In this document: one piece after another, positions 18,236 through 27,136 of the stretch | How positions within the stretch are numbered: the stretch's first letter is position 1 | How the letters are laid out: every line of letters starts with the position of its first letter | DNA from: Oscillospiraceae bacterium | GTDB taxonomy: Bacteria > Bacillota > Clostridia > Saccharofermentanales > Saccharofermentanaceae | DNA: 64,000 nucleotides | Assembly: GCA_902787975.1 (NCBI GenBank) | Contig: CADAIP010000014.1 | Span: 51,481 to 115,480 of the forward strand | Reading direction: 5' to 3' | Translations under genes and position numbers: made by a program | Notes under the pieces: model-generated | Seen by the model: the letters and a program-made list of their open reading frames with translations, nothing else | Told to the model about the DNA's origin: nothing | Databases searched by the model: none

Positions 18236-21200
18236 ATGCCGCTTGATAAAACAATCAGAAAAGTTCTTGTTATCGGTTCAGGTCCTATCGTAATCGGACA
18301 GGCAGCCGAGTTTGACTACGCAGGTACACAGGCCTGCAGAGCACTTCGTGAAGACGGCATCGAGATCGTTCTGTTGAACTCCAACCCGGCTACCATCATG
18401 ACGGACAAGTCGATGGCAGATAAGATCTACATCGAACCTCTTACACTCACAACAGTTAAGAGAATAATCGAGACAGAAAAGCCTGACTCGATTCTCTCAG
18501 GTCTTGGCGGACAGACAGCGCTTACACTCTGCATGCAGCTCGCAAAGGAAGGTTTCCTCGAATCACACGGCGTTAAGCTTTTAGGCTCATCACCCGAGTG
18601 TATCGACAAGGCCGAAGACCGCCAGATGTTTAAGGATACGATGGAAGCGATCGGCCAGCCCTGCATCCCTTCAAAGGTCGTAACGACAGTTGAAGATGCA
18701 ATGGATTTTGCAAAAGAGATTGGTTATCCGGTCATCGTAAGACCTGCGTTCACATTGGGCGGAACAGGCGGCGGTATCGCTAACGATGAAGCAGAACTCC
18801 ACGAGATCGCAAGAAACGGTCTTGCTTTATCTCCTATCACACAGGTACTTATCGAGAGAGGTATCGCAGGATGGAAAGAGATCGAGTTCGAGGTTATCAG
18901 AGATAAGGACGGCAACGTAATCACTGTCTGTTCTATGGAGAACCTTGACCCTGTCGGTGTTCACACCGGTGACTCCATCGTTATCGCTCCTGCAGTAACG
19001 CTTTCAGACAAAGAGTATCAGATGCTCAGAACGGCATCACTTAACATCATCGAAGCATTGGGAGTTGAAGGCGGTTGTAACTGCCAGTTTGCTCTTAACC
19101 CCAACTCATTCGAGTATGCGGTAATCGAGGTTAACCCCAGAGTTTCAAGATCATCTGCTCTTGCTTCAAAAGCAACAGGTTATCCGATCGCAAAGGTTGC
19201 TACAAAGATCGCGATCGGTTACAGACTCCACGAGATCGTAAATGCCGTAACAGGCCACACATATGCTGCTTTCGAACCTGCACTGGACTACGTTGCAGTT
19301 AAGTATCCGAAGTGGCCTTTCGACAAGTTTGTTTATGCAAAGAGAAATCTCGGCACACAGATGAAGGCAACCGGCGAAGTCATGGCAATCTCCGATTCAT
19401 TCGAGAGCGCGCTCATGAAGGCCGTAAGAGGCGCAGAGATCTCTGCCGACACGCTTCACCTTAAGAAGATGGAAGAAGTGGCAGACGAAGACCTTATGGA
19501 GCGCTGCGTAACTCCTACGGACGAGAGACTCTTCTATGTTGCTGAAGCGATCAGAAGAGGCGTTGATATCTCCGAGATCAACAAAGAGACAAAGATCGAC
19601 ATGTGGTTCCTCTCCAAGATCAGGAACCTCGTTGATTTCGAGAAAGAAATCACTGGCAGGGATATCTCTTTCGATGAATATGTAAAAGCAAAGAAACTCG
19701 GCTTCACAGACAAGGCTATCGCAAGGATCACCGGCAAGCCCGTTACATATGAGCTCAAGCCCACATTCAAGATGGTTGATACATGCGCAGGCGAGTTCGA
19801 AGCACACACACCTTACTTCTATGCAACATTCAACAGACCTGAAGAAGGCGGCGAGAACGAAGCTGATTTCGAGAAAGCCGGCGATAAGGATAAGCAGACG
19901 GTAATCGTATTCGGTTCAGGCCCGATAAGGATCGGTCAGGGTATCGAGTTCGACTATGCTGCCGTTCACTGCGTACACGCATTAAGAGAACTGGGCTACA
20001 GAGTTGTCATCGTAAACAACAACCCTGAGACTGTATCTACTGACTTCGATACAGGTGACAGACTCTACTTTGAGCCTCTCACACCTGAAGATGTAATGAA
20101 CATCGTTCATCAGGAAAAGCCGTTCGGCGTAGTTGTTGCATTCGGCGGTCAGACTGCTATCAAGCTCACGAAAACTCTTTCCGAGAATAACATCAACATC
20201 ATTGGTACATCTGCAGATTCGATCGACATGGCAGAAGACCGTGAGAGATTTGATGAACTTCTTGAGAGACTCGGAATCGCAAGACCTAAGGGATTCTCCG
20301 TTCTCACACTGGACGAAGCTCTTAAGGCTGCAAACACACTTGAATATCCTGTGCTCTTAAGACCTTCCTATGTGCTTGGCGGTCAGAACATGATCATCGC
20401 CTTCAACGATGAAGACGTTAACGAGTACATGAAGATCATCCTCGCACAGGGCATCGAAAATCCTGTCCTCATCGATAAGTACATCCAGGGTAAGGAGATC
20501 GAAGTAGATGCGATCTACGACGGTAAGGATGTCCTTATCCCCGGTCTCATGGAGCACGTTGAGCGTGCAGGTATCCACTCAGGTGACTCCATCGCGATGT
20601 ATCCTGCAAAGCATATCTACGATGACATGTACAAGAAGCTTGCTGATACAACGATCGCACTCTGCGACGGACTTAAGTCAACAGGTATCGTAAATATCCA
20701 GTACATCGTAAAAGACAACAGGATCTATGTAATCGAGGTCAACCCGAGAGCATCAAGAACGGTTCCTTACATGAGCAAGGTTACGGGCATCCCGATGGTA
20801 GACGTTGCCATCGAAGTAAGCCTCGGAACGAAGCTTGCTGACATGGATTACGGCACGGGATTCTACAGACAGTCACCTTATACGGCAGTTAAGGTTCCTG
20901 TGTTCTCATTCGAGAAACTCACGGACGTTGATACACAGCTCGGACCTGAAATGAAGTCTACGGGCGAAGTCTTAGGTGTCGGCAGAAACCTCTCAGAGGC
21001 TTTGTATAAGGGCCTCGTAGCAGCAGGCTACAAGATGTATAAGCGCGGCGGTGTATTCATCACGGTAAGAAATTCCGACAAGATGGAGATCGTCGAGATC
21101 GCAAAGAAGTTCGATTCAATGGGCTTCAAGCTCTATGCTACAAAGGGCACGGCCGAGGCATTGAGACTTGCAGGAATGGAAGTTTCCGAAGTATCCAAGA

Positions 21201-22294
21201 TCCACGAGTCTGATGAGAACAACACGATGTCTCTTATCGAGAGCGGCAAGATCAATTACATCATTTCAACATCAGCTAAGGGAAGACTCCCTGCAAGAGA
21301 CTCCGTTAAGCTCAGAAGAAGAGCAGTCATGCTCGGTATCCCTTGTCTTACGGCTATCGATACTGCAGATGCTCTCGCTGATTCACTCATGAGCCATTTC
21401 TCCGAGATCAACACAGAGCTCGTTGACATCAACAACATGCGTGACAAGAGACGTAAGATCACATTTACAAAGATGCAGGGTGCCGGTAACGATTACATAT
21501 ACATCGACTGCATGGAGAATATGGTATCTTCACCTGAATCTTTGTCAGTCTACATGAGTGACAGACACTTCGGTGTAGGCGGTGACGGTATCGTTCTCAT
21601 CGCACCTTCAAAGGTTGCTGACTGCAGAATGATCATGTACAACCTCGACGGTTCTGAGGGCATGATGTGCGGTAACGCGATCAGATGCGTTGCCAAGTAC
21701 ATGTACGATGAGCGCGGTCACAAGAAGAGACACATGAAGATCGAGACGAAGAGCGGAATCAAGTCTCTCGAACTTATGACACTGGGCGGCGTTGTCGCAA
21801 GAGTTAAGGTAGACATGGGCAAGGCAGAGCTTAATCCGCCGAAGATCCCCTGCACACTTCCCGGCGATACGGCGATCAACGTTCCGGTAAATATTGACGG
21901 CGATGAATATAAGATCACTGCTGTGTCAATGGGTAACCCTCACGCAGTAGTATTCACTGACCTTGTAGACGTGCTTGATCTCAATGTGATCGGACCCAAG
22001 TTCGAATACTCAACGGATATCTTCCCTGAGAGAGTAAATACGGAATTCGTCAAGATCATCGACGACCATACGCTCAAGATGAGAGTATGGGAGAGAGGCT
22101 CAGGCGAGACAATGGCCTGCGGAACAGGCGCGTGCGCAACTGTAGTTGCAGCCTGCGAGAACGGTTACTGCAAGAAGGGCGAAGACATCAGAGTTATCCT
22201 TAAGGGCGGTGACCTCATCATCAGGTACACAGATGATGCAGTATTCATGACTGGTAACTGCGCCAAGGTTTTCGAAGGAACGATGGAAGTCTGA
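18236..22294 (+). CDS. carB-dapF: Carbamoyl-phosphate synthase large subunit fused to diaminopimelate epimerase
   Basis: One uninterrupted frame of 1352 codons. Residues 1-1067 are a full-length CarB: the first ATP-grasp half starts with VLVIGSGPIVIGQAAEFDYA, the second half starts near residue 553 (VIVFGSGPIRIGQGIEFDYA), and the regulatory MGS-like domain covers about 935-1060. Residues 1068-1352 are a full-length DapF (ITFTKMQGAGNDYIYID), which epimerises LL- to meso-diaminopimelate. Both catalytic cysteines are present, in DGSEGMMCGNAIRC and GETMACGTGACATV. Met1068 (21437) could be an internal start but has no clear ribosome site. Known family members are separate proteins. The DapL gene at 31324-32508 makes the substrate of the DapF half. 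What joining the two activities achieves is unknown. Confidence 0.93.
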   Translation: MPLDKTIRKVLVIGSGPIVIGQAAEFDYAGTQACRALREDGIEIVLLNSNPATIMTDKSMADKIYIEPLTLTTVKRIIETEKPDSILSGLGGQTALTLCMQLAKEGFLESHGVKLLGSSPECIDKAEDRQMFKDTMEAIGQPCIPSKVVTTVEDAMDFAKEIGYPVIVRPAFTLGGTGGGIANDEAELHEIARNGLALSPITQVLIERGIAGWKEIEFEVIRDKDGNVITVCSMENLDPVGVHTGDSIVIAPAVTLSDKEYQMLRTASLNIIEALGVEGGCNCQFALNPNSFEYAVIEVNPRVSRSSALASKATGYPIAKVATKIAIGYRLHEIVNAVTGHTYAAFEPALDYVAVKYPKWPFDKFVYAKRNLGTQMKATGEVMAISDSFESALMKAVRGAEISADTLHLKKMEEVADEDLMERCVTPTDERLFYVAEAIRRGVDISEINKETKIDMWFLSKIRNLVDFEKEITGRDISFDEYVKAKKLGFTDKAIARITGKPVTYELKPTFKMVDTCAGEFEAHTPYFYATFNRPEEGGENEADFEKAGDKDKQTVIVFGSGPIRIGQGIEFDYAAVHCVHALRELGYRVVIVNNNPETVSTDFDTGDRLYFEPLTPEDVMNIVHQEKPFGVVVAFGGQTAIKLTKTLSENNINIIGTSADSIDMAEDRERFDELLERLGIARPKGFSVLTLDEALKAANTLEYPVLLRPSYVLGGQNMIIAFNDEDVNEYMKIILAQGIENPVLIDKYIQGKEIEVDAIYDGKDVLIPGLMEHVERAGIHSGDSIAMYPAKHIYDDMYKKLADTTIALCDGLKSTGIVNIQYIVKDNRIYVIEVNPRASRTVPYMSKVTGIPMVDVAIEVSLGTKLADMDYGTGFYRQSPYTAVKVPVFSFEKLTDVDTQLGPEMKSTGEVLGVGRNLSEALYKGLVAAGYKMYKRGGVFITVRNSDKMEIVEIAKKFDSMGFKLYATKGTAEALRLAGMEVSEVSKIHESDENNTMSLIESGKINYIISTSAKGRLPARDSVKLRRRAVMLGIPCLTAIDTADALADSLMSHFSEINTELVDINNMRDKRRKITFTKMQGAGNDYIYIDCMENMVSSPESLSVYMSDRHFGVGGDGIVLIAPSKVADCRMIMYNLDGSEGMMCGNAIRCVAKYMYDERGHKKRHMKIETKSGIKSLELMTLGGVVARVKVDMGKAELNPPKIPCTLPGDTAINVPVNIDGDEYKITAVSMGNPHAVVFTDLVDVLDLNVIGPKFEYSTDIFPERVNTEFVKIIDDHTLKMRVWERGSGETMACGTGACATVVAACENGYCKKGEDIRVILKGGDLIIRYTDDAVFMTGNCAKVFEGTMEV

Positions 22295-22956
22295 TGGAGA
22301 CCATTAACAGGAAGTTTAAAGCAGCAATTTTCGACATGGACGGACTGATCCTCGATTCAGAGAGGACAGTCCTGAAATGCTGGGAAATAATAGGCGAAAA
22401 GTACGGCTTTAATGACATCGTCACTTACGGCATCAGCGTTATAGGCAAGAACAAAAAAGCTACCGTTGAAGAGTTCGAGAGGGTCTACGGCGAGCCCGGC
22501 GACCGCTATGAGCGCGAGCTCCGTGAGATCTATAACGGACTGGCGGAGCAGGGTAAAGTGCCGCTCAAGCCGCACACGATCGAACTTTTGAGTGCAATGA
22601 AAAATGCCGGCATGAAGATTGCCATCGCATCTTCTTCCACAAGGGAAGAGGTTACTTCCCAGATGGCAACGTTAGGTGCGCTGCCGTATTTTGATACATG
22701 TGTCTGCGGAGACCAGGTTACCAAGTCAAAGCCTGATCCCGAGATATTCCTTCTTGCGTGTGATGCCCTTGGCGTTAAGCCTGAAGAGGGTGTCGGACTT
22801 GAAGATTCATTTAACGGCGTAAGGGCCTGCAAGGCTTCCGGGCTTTATACGGTAATGGTTCCGGACATCATCCAGCCTGATGATGAGATGAAGGGACTTG
22901 CGGACGTTATCCTGCCGTCACTAAAAGATGTTCAGGATTTCTTAAACCTCAGGTAA
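22294..22956 (+). CDS. HAD-superfamily hydrolase, beta-phosphoglucomutase-like
   Basis: A 220-residue subfamily IA HAD phosphatase or mutase. The nucleophile motif is FDMDGLILDSE near residue 14. Motif II is IAIASSSTREEV, and motif III/IV is KSKPDPEIFLLACDALG followed by VGLEDSFNGVRA. The DSE after the DxD nucleophile fits beta-phosphoglucomutase-like members, but substrates of this group vary. The ATG overlaps the stop of the CarB-DapF gene by one base, so it is the last gene of that operon. Its 3' end overlaps the convergent EamA gene by 25 bases. Confidence 0.88.
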   Translation: METINRKFKAAIFDMDGLILDSERTVLKCWEIIGEKYGFNDIVTYGISVIGKNKKATVEEFERVYGEPGDRYERELREIYNGLAEQGKVPLKPHTIELLSAMKNAGMKIAIASSSTREEVTSQMATLGALPYFDTCVCGDQVTKSKPDPEIFLLACDALGVKPEEGVGLEDSFNGVRACKASGLYTVMVPDIIQPDDEMKGLADVILPSLKDVQDFLNLR

Positions 22957-23849
22957 TTGTTGTTATAAAGATAGTTCAGAACGGATGCGCCGATAATGAT
23001 GGCGTATCCTATTATGCTCAAGAGATCAGGAACCTCACCTAAAACAATAAGTCCCAGAAGAGCCGTGAATATAACGGTTGAATAATCGTAGATCGATATC
23101 TCTTTTGCAGGACATGCGGCGTAAGCAGAAGTTATGAAGATCTGCCCGAAGCAGGCGGATACACCTGTCATGACGCAGAAGAAGAACTGCAAAAGGGTGA
23201 TAGGCTGATAAGTGAAGATGATAAACGGGATGAGGGCAATGCATGAGAAAGTAGAGAAGAAAGCTACTACTACGATCCCGCGTTCTCCTTTAAGTGTCGC
23301 CTTACGTAAGAATGTATAAGCGATACCGGCGCATATCCCTCCGATGAGCGCTATGACAAGCGGAAAAACGGAGCCGCTGCTGATCCCGAAAGTGCCGAAT
23401 AAAAACGAAGGCTTAACTACAAAGACAGCTCCTACGATCGCCGTAAGTATTGCTGCCCACTGAAAACCGTCAGCCGCTTCTTTTAATACGATTATGGAAG
23501 TCAGCATTGCAAAGAACGGTGAGAGCTTGTTGAGCATCATGGCATCCGACATATTCGTATTCGAGATTGCGTAGAAATTTGCGATAACACCTATCGTTCC
23601 GAACCCGGCACGCATGAAGAGGCTCGGCAGGGAACCTTTCTTGATCTTGAATTTCTCTGGACTTCTGGCAAGCATCGTATAGGACATAACGATAGCTACG
23701 AGATTTCTGAAAAAAGCCTTCTGGAAAACGGGCATGTCTCCTGCGAGGTTAATGAACAACGCCATGCAAGCAAACGAGAATGACGACAACAAAAGAAATA
23801 CTATGCCTCTTTTACGGGGCGATAATTTGTCCAGAAACTTAATGGTCAC
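22932..23849 (-). CDS. EamA-family (DMT superfamily) transporter
   Basis: About 305 residues with ten predicted membrane helices in two EamA repeats, as in drug/metabolite exporters (RhaT/YdcZ-like). The repeat starts are RGIVFLLLSSFSFACMALF and, in the second half, GGICAGIAYTFLRKATL. The substrate cannot be told. I place the start at the GTG at 23849 because AAGAGGG lies five bases upstream. The frame stays open upstream (to 23963), but that stretch looks like the promoter region it shares with the divergent oxidoreductase gene. Confidence 0.85.
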   Translation of the reverse strand: MTIKFLDKLSPRKRGIVFLLLSSFSFACMALFINLAGDMPVFQKAFFRNLVAIVMSYTMLARSPEKFKIKKGSLPSLFMRAGFGTIGVIANFYAISNTNMSDAMMLNKLSPFFAMLTSIIVLKEAADGFQWAAILTAIVGAVFVVKPSFLFGTFGISSGSVFPLVIALIGGICAGIAYTFLRKATLKGERGIVVVAFFSTFSCIALIPFIIFTYQPITLLQFFFCVMTGVSACFGQIFITSAYAACPAKEISIYDYSTVIFTALLGLIVLGEVPDLLSIIGYAIIIGASVLNYLYNNNYLRFKKS

Positions 23850-23935
23850 ACTAACCCTCTTAACTGATATCTTTGCAATAAAATAAAGCAACAGACTGCG
23901 ATTGTCCATATTAAACGGCTTGTTCAAAACATAGA

Positions 23936-23964
23936 TTGACACAATGTAAAGCGCTAAATACAAT
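23936..23964 (+). promoter_or_regulatory. Consensus promoter for the Gfo/Idh oxidoreductase operon
   Basis: TTGACA (23936-23941), a 17-base spacer and TACAAT (23959-23964) make a near-perfect sigma-A promoter about 44 bases before the ATG at 24008. It argues against starting the gene at the upstream ATG at 23936. Confidence 0.8.
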
Positions 23965-24007
23965 TAGAGAGTTGCACTCTATATTAATAATAAAGAGGTT
24001 TGAAAAT

Positions 24008-24967
24008 ATGCTCAGAGTCGGTATTCTCGGCTGCGGAACCATAGCAGCTAAAATTGCAGACAGCTTAAAAGGCAATAAGAAGGCAGTAATCGCAGGTGTT
24101 GCTTCCAGAGAAAGAAACAAGGCGAAGAAGTTCGCTGCTGCACACTGTCCTGATGCCAAAGTCTTTACCGGTTATGAGAAGCTTGCAGCTTCAGATGAGA
24201 TCGACCTCGTTTATATCGCAACACCGAACACATACCACTATGAACATGCGATCATGTGTATCAAGGAATACAAGAACATTCTTGTTGAAAAGCCTTTTGC
24301 CATGAGCAAGGCAGAAGCTGACAGCATCTTTTTCGAGGCAAAGAACAGAGGCGTTTTCGTAGCTGAAGCTATGTGGACTTCCTATCAGCCCCTTCACCTT
24401 AAGGCTCTCGAATGGATCGAGAAAGGCAGGATCGGAGCAGTTAAATATGTATCCGCAAACCTGGGATATGACATTGCCTCCGTACCCAGACTTAACAGTC
24501 CTGTTTTAGGCGGCGGAAGCTATCTTGATCTCGGCGTTTATACAACAAACTTTGCACTCTCATTTATGGGTAACGACATAAAAGTATCCAGGGTCTTCGC
24601 AAGAAGAGTCTCTTCCGGAATCGACAGGGATACATCCTATTGTCTGGAGTCTGAAGACGGCAGCATTCTGGGAAATTTCTACGTTACGATGTGCGCAGAT
24701 ACTGACAAGGACGGCGTTGTCGTAGGAGAGAGGGGAAAGATCAAGTTTACCAACATCAACAATTACCGTAAGATCGCCATTTATTCCAATGACGATACGC
24801 TTCTTGAAGAAGTTGACGGTGATAAGGAATTCCTCCACGGATATGTTTATGAATTCGAGAGTTGTGCCGATGCCATCTCCAAGGGCCTTATCCAGGCACC
24901 CGAGATGCCCTGGTCGAAAACTATAAGGATAGCGCAGATCAATGACACGATCCGCTCAATGATGTGA
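24008..24967 (+). CDS. Gfo/Idh/MocA-family NAD(P)-dependent oxidoreductase
   Basis: A 319-residue two-domain dehydrogenase. The Rossmann start is LRVGILGCGTIAAKIADSL, the family signature EKPFAMSKAEAD is present, and the C-terminal alpha/beta domain carries GGGSYLDLGVYTTNFAL. It resembles the dimeric dihydrodiol dehydrogenase/trans-1,2-dihydrobenzene branch; in bacteria this branch generally acts on sugars or inositols. AGAGG (23993-23998) and a consensus promoter support the ATG at 24008. It begins a run of co-directional genes that reaches IspF. Confidence 0.88.
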   Translation: MLRVGILGCGTIAAKIADSLKGNKKAVIAGVASRERNKAKKFAAAHCPDAKVFTGYEKLAASDEIDLVYIATPNTYHYEHAIMCIKEYKNILVEKPFAMSKAEADSIFFEAKNRGVFVAEAMWTSYQPLHLKALEWIEKGRIGAVKYVSANLGYDIASVPRLNSPVLGGGSYLDLGVYTTNFALSFMGNDIKVSRVFARRVSSGIDRDTSYCLESEDGSILGNFYVTMCADTDKDGVVVGERGKIKFTNINNYRKIAIYSNDDTLLEEVDGDKEFLHGYVYEFESCADAISKGLIQAPEMPWSKTIRIAQINDTIRSMM

Positions 24968-24969
24968 TT

Positions 24970-25500
24970 ATGACAGAGTCAGGTCAGTCAAAGAACAGAA
25001 GACGTATTAAGTTCGTTGTTTTCAACGGAATCGTTGCAGCATTATATGTTGTTTTTACCGCACCGTTTGCAAATATCGCATACGGTCCGATCCAGGTAAG
25101 GATCGCAGAGGTAATGACTGTATTCCCGATCTTCTCATGGGGAATGATACCGGGAGTTACTCTCGGATGCTTTATTGCAAATCTGATCAATCCGGGCAAT
25201 CTGGGTCCGGTTGATATTATCGGAGGAACGCTTGCGACACTTATCGCGGGAATCCTCTCTTACTTCATCGGTAAGAAAAACAAGTGGCTCGGACTTATCC
25301 CGCCTGTATTGGTCAACGGACTTATCGTCGGCGGATATCTTCCGTTCCTTCTGGTCGACAGCTCAAGCACGGTTACGCTTGAGGCTGTCCTGATAAGTAT
25401 GCTTTCCGTTGCAGGAAGTGAAGCAGTGTTGCTTATAGTTTTAGGCATCCCGCTTATGCTCGTAATGGAAAAGACAGGTTTAAAGAACAGGTTACCATGA
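24970..25500 (+). CDS. queT: QueT-family transporter (queuosine precursor ECF S component)
   Basis: A roughly 177-residue integral membrane protein with about six helices. The hallmark of the QueT family (PF06177) is clear: YGPIQVRIAEVMTVFP followed by ISWGMIPG-like and LGCFIANLINPGNLGPVDII segments. QueT proteins import a queuosine precursor and need a shared ECF energising module, which is not in the window. ATG at 24970 or GTG at 24964 could be the start; neither has a clear ribosome site and translation is likely coupled to the preceding gene. No preQ1 riboswitch is seen because the gene sits inside an operon. Confidence 0.88.
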   Translation: MTESGQSKNRRRIKFVVFNGIVAALYVVFTAPFANIAYGPIQVRIAEVMTVFPIFSWGMIPGVTLGCFIANLINPGNLGPVDIIGGTLATLIAGILSYFIGKKNKWLGLIPPVLVNGLIVGGYLPFLLVDSSSTVTLEAVLISMLSVAGSEAVLLIVLGIPLMLVMEKTGLKNRLP

Positions 25501-26108
25501 CACAGTATTTTGATCCCAATCCGACAACTCCTTCAGACCGTAAGATGATCCCGTACAGAATGAACGGTATCAACTTTGAGTTCTTTACGGACACATCCGT
25601 ATTCTCGAGAAAGGAAGTTGACTTCGGCACCAATCTTCTCATTGACACACTCGTAAAAGACATCAAGGCAAGAGGCCCCAAGATGGAACGTTTTGTAGAC
25701 CTCGGCTGCGGTGTCGGCATCGTCGGAATAGTCATCAAGTCTTGCTTCATGGCTTTTGACGTAACCGGCGTGGACATCAATTCAAGGGCAGTTGCGCTTG
25801 CAAGAGAGAACTGCGTTCAAAACGGTGTTAACTGCAGATTCATGTCCAGCGACATTTTGTTTGGCGTAAGAGATGAGCATTTCGACATCATCGCAACTAA
25901 TCCTCCGGTAAGAGCAGGAAAGAAGACGGTGTTCGGTTTTTACGAGCAGTCTTTTGAAGTACTTAATCCCGGCGGATATCTCTATGTCGTGCTCCAGCGC
26001 AAGCAGGGCGCACCTTCAACGATGGATAAGCTTAATGAGCTGTTCGGTAACTGCGAGACACTTGCTATCGATGGCGGCTACAGAGTAATGAGGGCCAGAA
26101 AAGAATGA
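25497..26108 (+). CDS. RsmC-like class I SAM-dependent methyltransferase
   Basis: A 203-residue methyltransferase of the small-subunit rRNA (guanine-N2) type (MTS domain). SAM-binding motif I is VDLGCGVGIVGIVIKS, and the acidic end of strand 2 is VTGVDINSRAVALARENC. The catalytic NPP motif appears as IIATNPPVRAGKK, where RsmC has NPPFHDG. An N-terminal EFFTDTSVFSRKEVDFGT segment is shared with RsmC/RlmG-like proteins. It overlaps queT by 4 bases (ATGA) and the next gene by 4. Target probably a guanine in rRNA, not certain. Confidence 0.85.
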   Translation: MTQYFDPNPTTPSDRKMIPYRMNGINFEFFTDTSVFSRKEVDFGTNLLIDTLVKDIKARGPKMERFVDLGCGVGIVGIVIKSCFMAFDVTGVDINSRAVALARENCVQNGVNCRFMSSDILFGVRDEHFDIIATNPPVRAGKKTVFGFYEQSFEVLNPGGYLYVVLQRKQGAPSTMDKLNELFGNCETLAIDGGYRVMRARKE

Positions 26109-27079
26109 CACTTCCGTATCCTTTCATAGAATCATATCTGATGTTCTTTATATACAGCTTCGTGGGATGGGTGATCGAAGTTATCTATTACGGCATTACC
26201 GAAGGCAAGTTCATCAACAGAGGATTCCTTGCAGGTCCTTTGTGCCCCGTTTACGGACTGGGTTTTTATGCAGCCATCTGGATATTCGAACCGTTCAAGG
26301 ATAACTTCCTTATCCTGTTCTTCGGTATGGCTACTGCATGTACGATAGTCGAGCTTATCGCAGGCTTTATCCTCTATCACGCATTCCATATGCGCTGGTG
26401 GGATTATTCTGATTACAAGCTCAATCTCGGAGGCTATATCTGCTTGAGATTCTTCATCTACTGGGGTATTGCCGCATCACTCGGCATGTATGTTCTTCAT
26501 CCCACGGTAAAGTGGCTCATTGCGCACATTAACTATCCTGTCAGGATAGGCATACTGATCTTCTTTACCATTGTCCTTCTTGCTGACCTCATTACGACCA
26601 TTATCACGATCATCGGATTCAAGAAGAAGTTTGCTGCTATGGAAAAAGTCGTTACGGGAACAAGGGCCGTATCCGATAAGATCGGATCCCAGATCTATGG
26701 CGCAGTTGATACGATCGTTACCGTAAGCGAGCCCACAAGGAACCATTATGAACAATACAGGAAACTGATCTCCGAAAACCGCCGGCAGGAAAAGGAACTT
26801 GCTGCGCAGCACAGGGCAGAGGAAAAAGCTTTTGCGAATCAGTTTACCGAAGTCGAGAAAGAAAGTCTCAAGCGCGCAAAGGAGTCTGCTTCAAATGCCA
26901 TGGGTTCCATGGTTGCATCGTTCAGAAAAAACGAGCAGCGTCTTGTACGTGTTGTCTGGGTCAGATCTACTGACGCCGGTGCTGCCGTCATGAGATTTAT
27001 CAAGAGAAAGACCGAGAACGGTAATGACGAGATCTTCGAGATCGAAGATGATAATGACGGCTCATCTGATTCAAATTGA
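26105..27079 (+). CDS. Putative ABC-type IV permease-like membrane protein (PF06541) with coiled-coil tail
   Basis: The 324-residue protein has five to six helices in the first 180 residues. It matches the family of clostridial membrane proteins called putative ABC-transporter type IV (CmpB): FIYSFVGWVIEVIYYGITEG and KFINRGFLAGPLCPVYGLG. The function of the family is not established. Residues about 215-265 are charged and predicted to form a coiled coil, and the end is acidic. It overlaps the methyltransferase gene by 4 bases. Its stop codon lies inside the -35 box of the mrp promoter. Confidence 0.8.
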   Translation: MTLPYPFIESYLMFFIYSFVGWVIEVIYYGITEGKFINRGFLAGPLCPVYGLGFYAAIWIFEPFKDNFLILFFGMATACTIVELIAGFILYHAFHMRWWDYSDYKLNLGGYICLRFFIYWGIAASLGMYVLHPTVKWLIAHINYPVRIGILIFFTIVLLADLITTIITIIGFKKKFAAMEKVVTGTRAVSDKIGSQIYGAVDTIVTVSEPTRNHYEQYRKLISENRRQEKELAAQHRAEEKAFANQFTEVEKESLKRAKESASNAMGSMVASFRKNEQRLVRVVWVRSTDAGAAVMRFIKRKTENGNDEIFEIEDDNDGSSDSN

Positions 27080-27104
27080 AAAAGGTATAGACATTACTTA
27101 TAAT
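27076..27104 (+). promoter_or_regulatory. Promoter for mrp
   Basis: TTGAAA (27076-27081), a 17-base spacer and TATAAT (27099-27104) precede an AAAGGAGG ribosome site and the ATG at 27137. This gives mrp and the following lipoprotein and ispF genes a start independent of the upstream operon. Confidence 0.75.
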
Positions 27105-27136
27105 AGTCGAGTTATATATTTAAAGGAGGCATATAT

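Noticed and set aside
23850..23963. Longer EamA reading frame starting at 23963
   Set aside because: No ribosome site there, and the extension overlaps the promoter region of the divergent oxidoreductase gene; GTG 23849 has AAGAGGG at good spacing.
23936..24007. Longer Gfo/Idh frame from 23936
   Set aside because: This stretch contains a consensus TTGACA-N17-TACAAT promoter, and the Rossmann start begins right at 24008.
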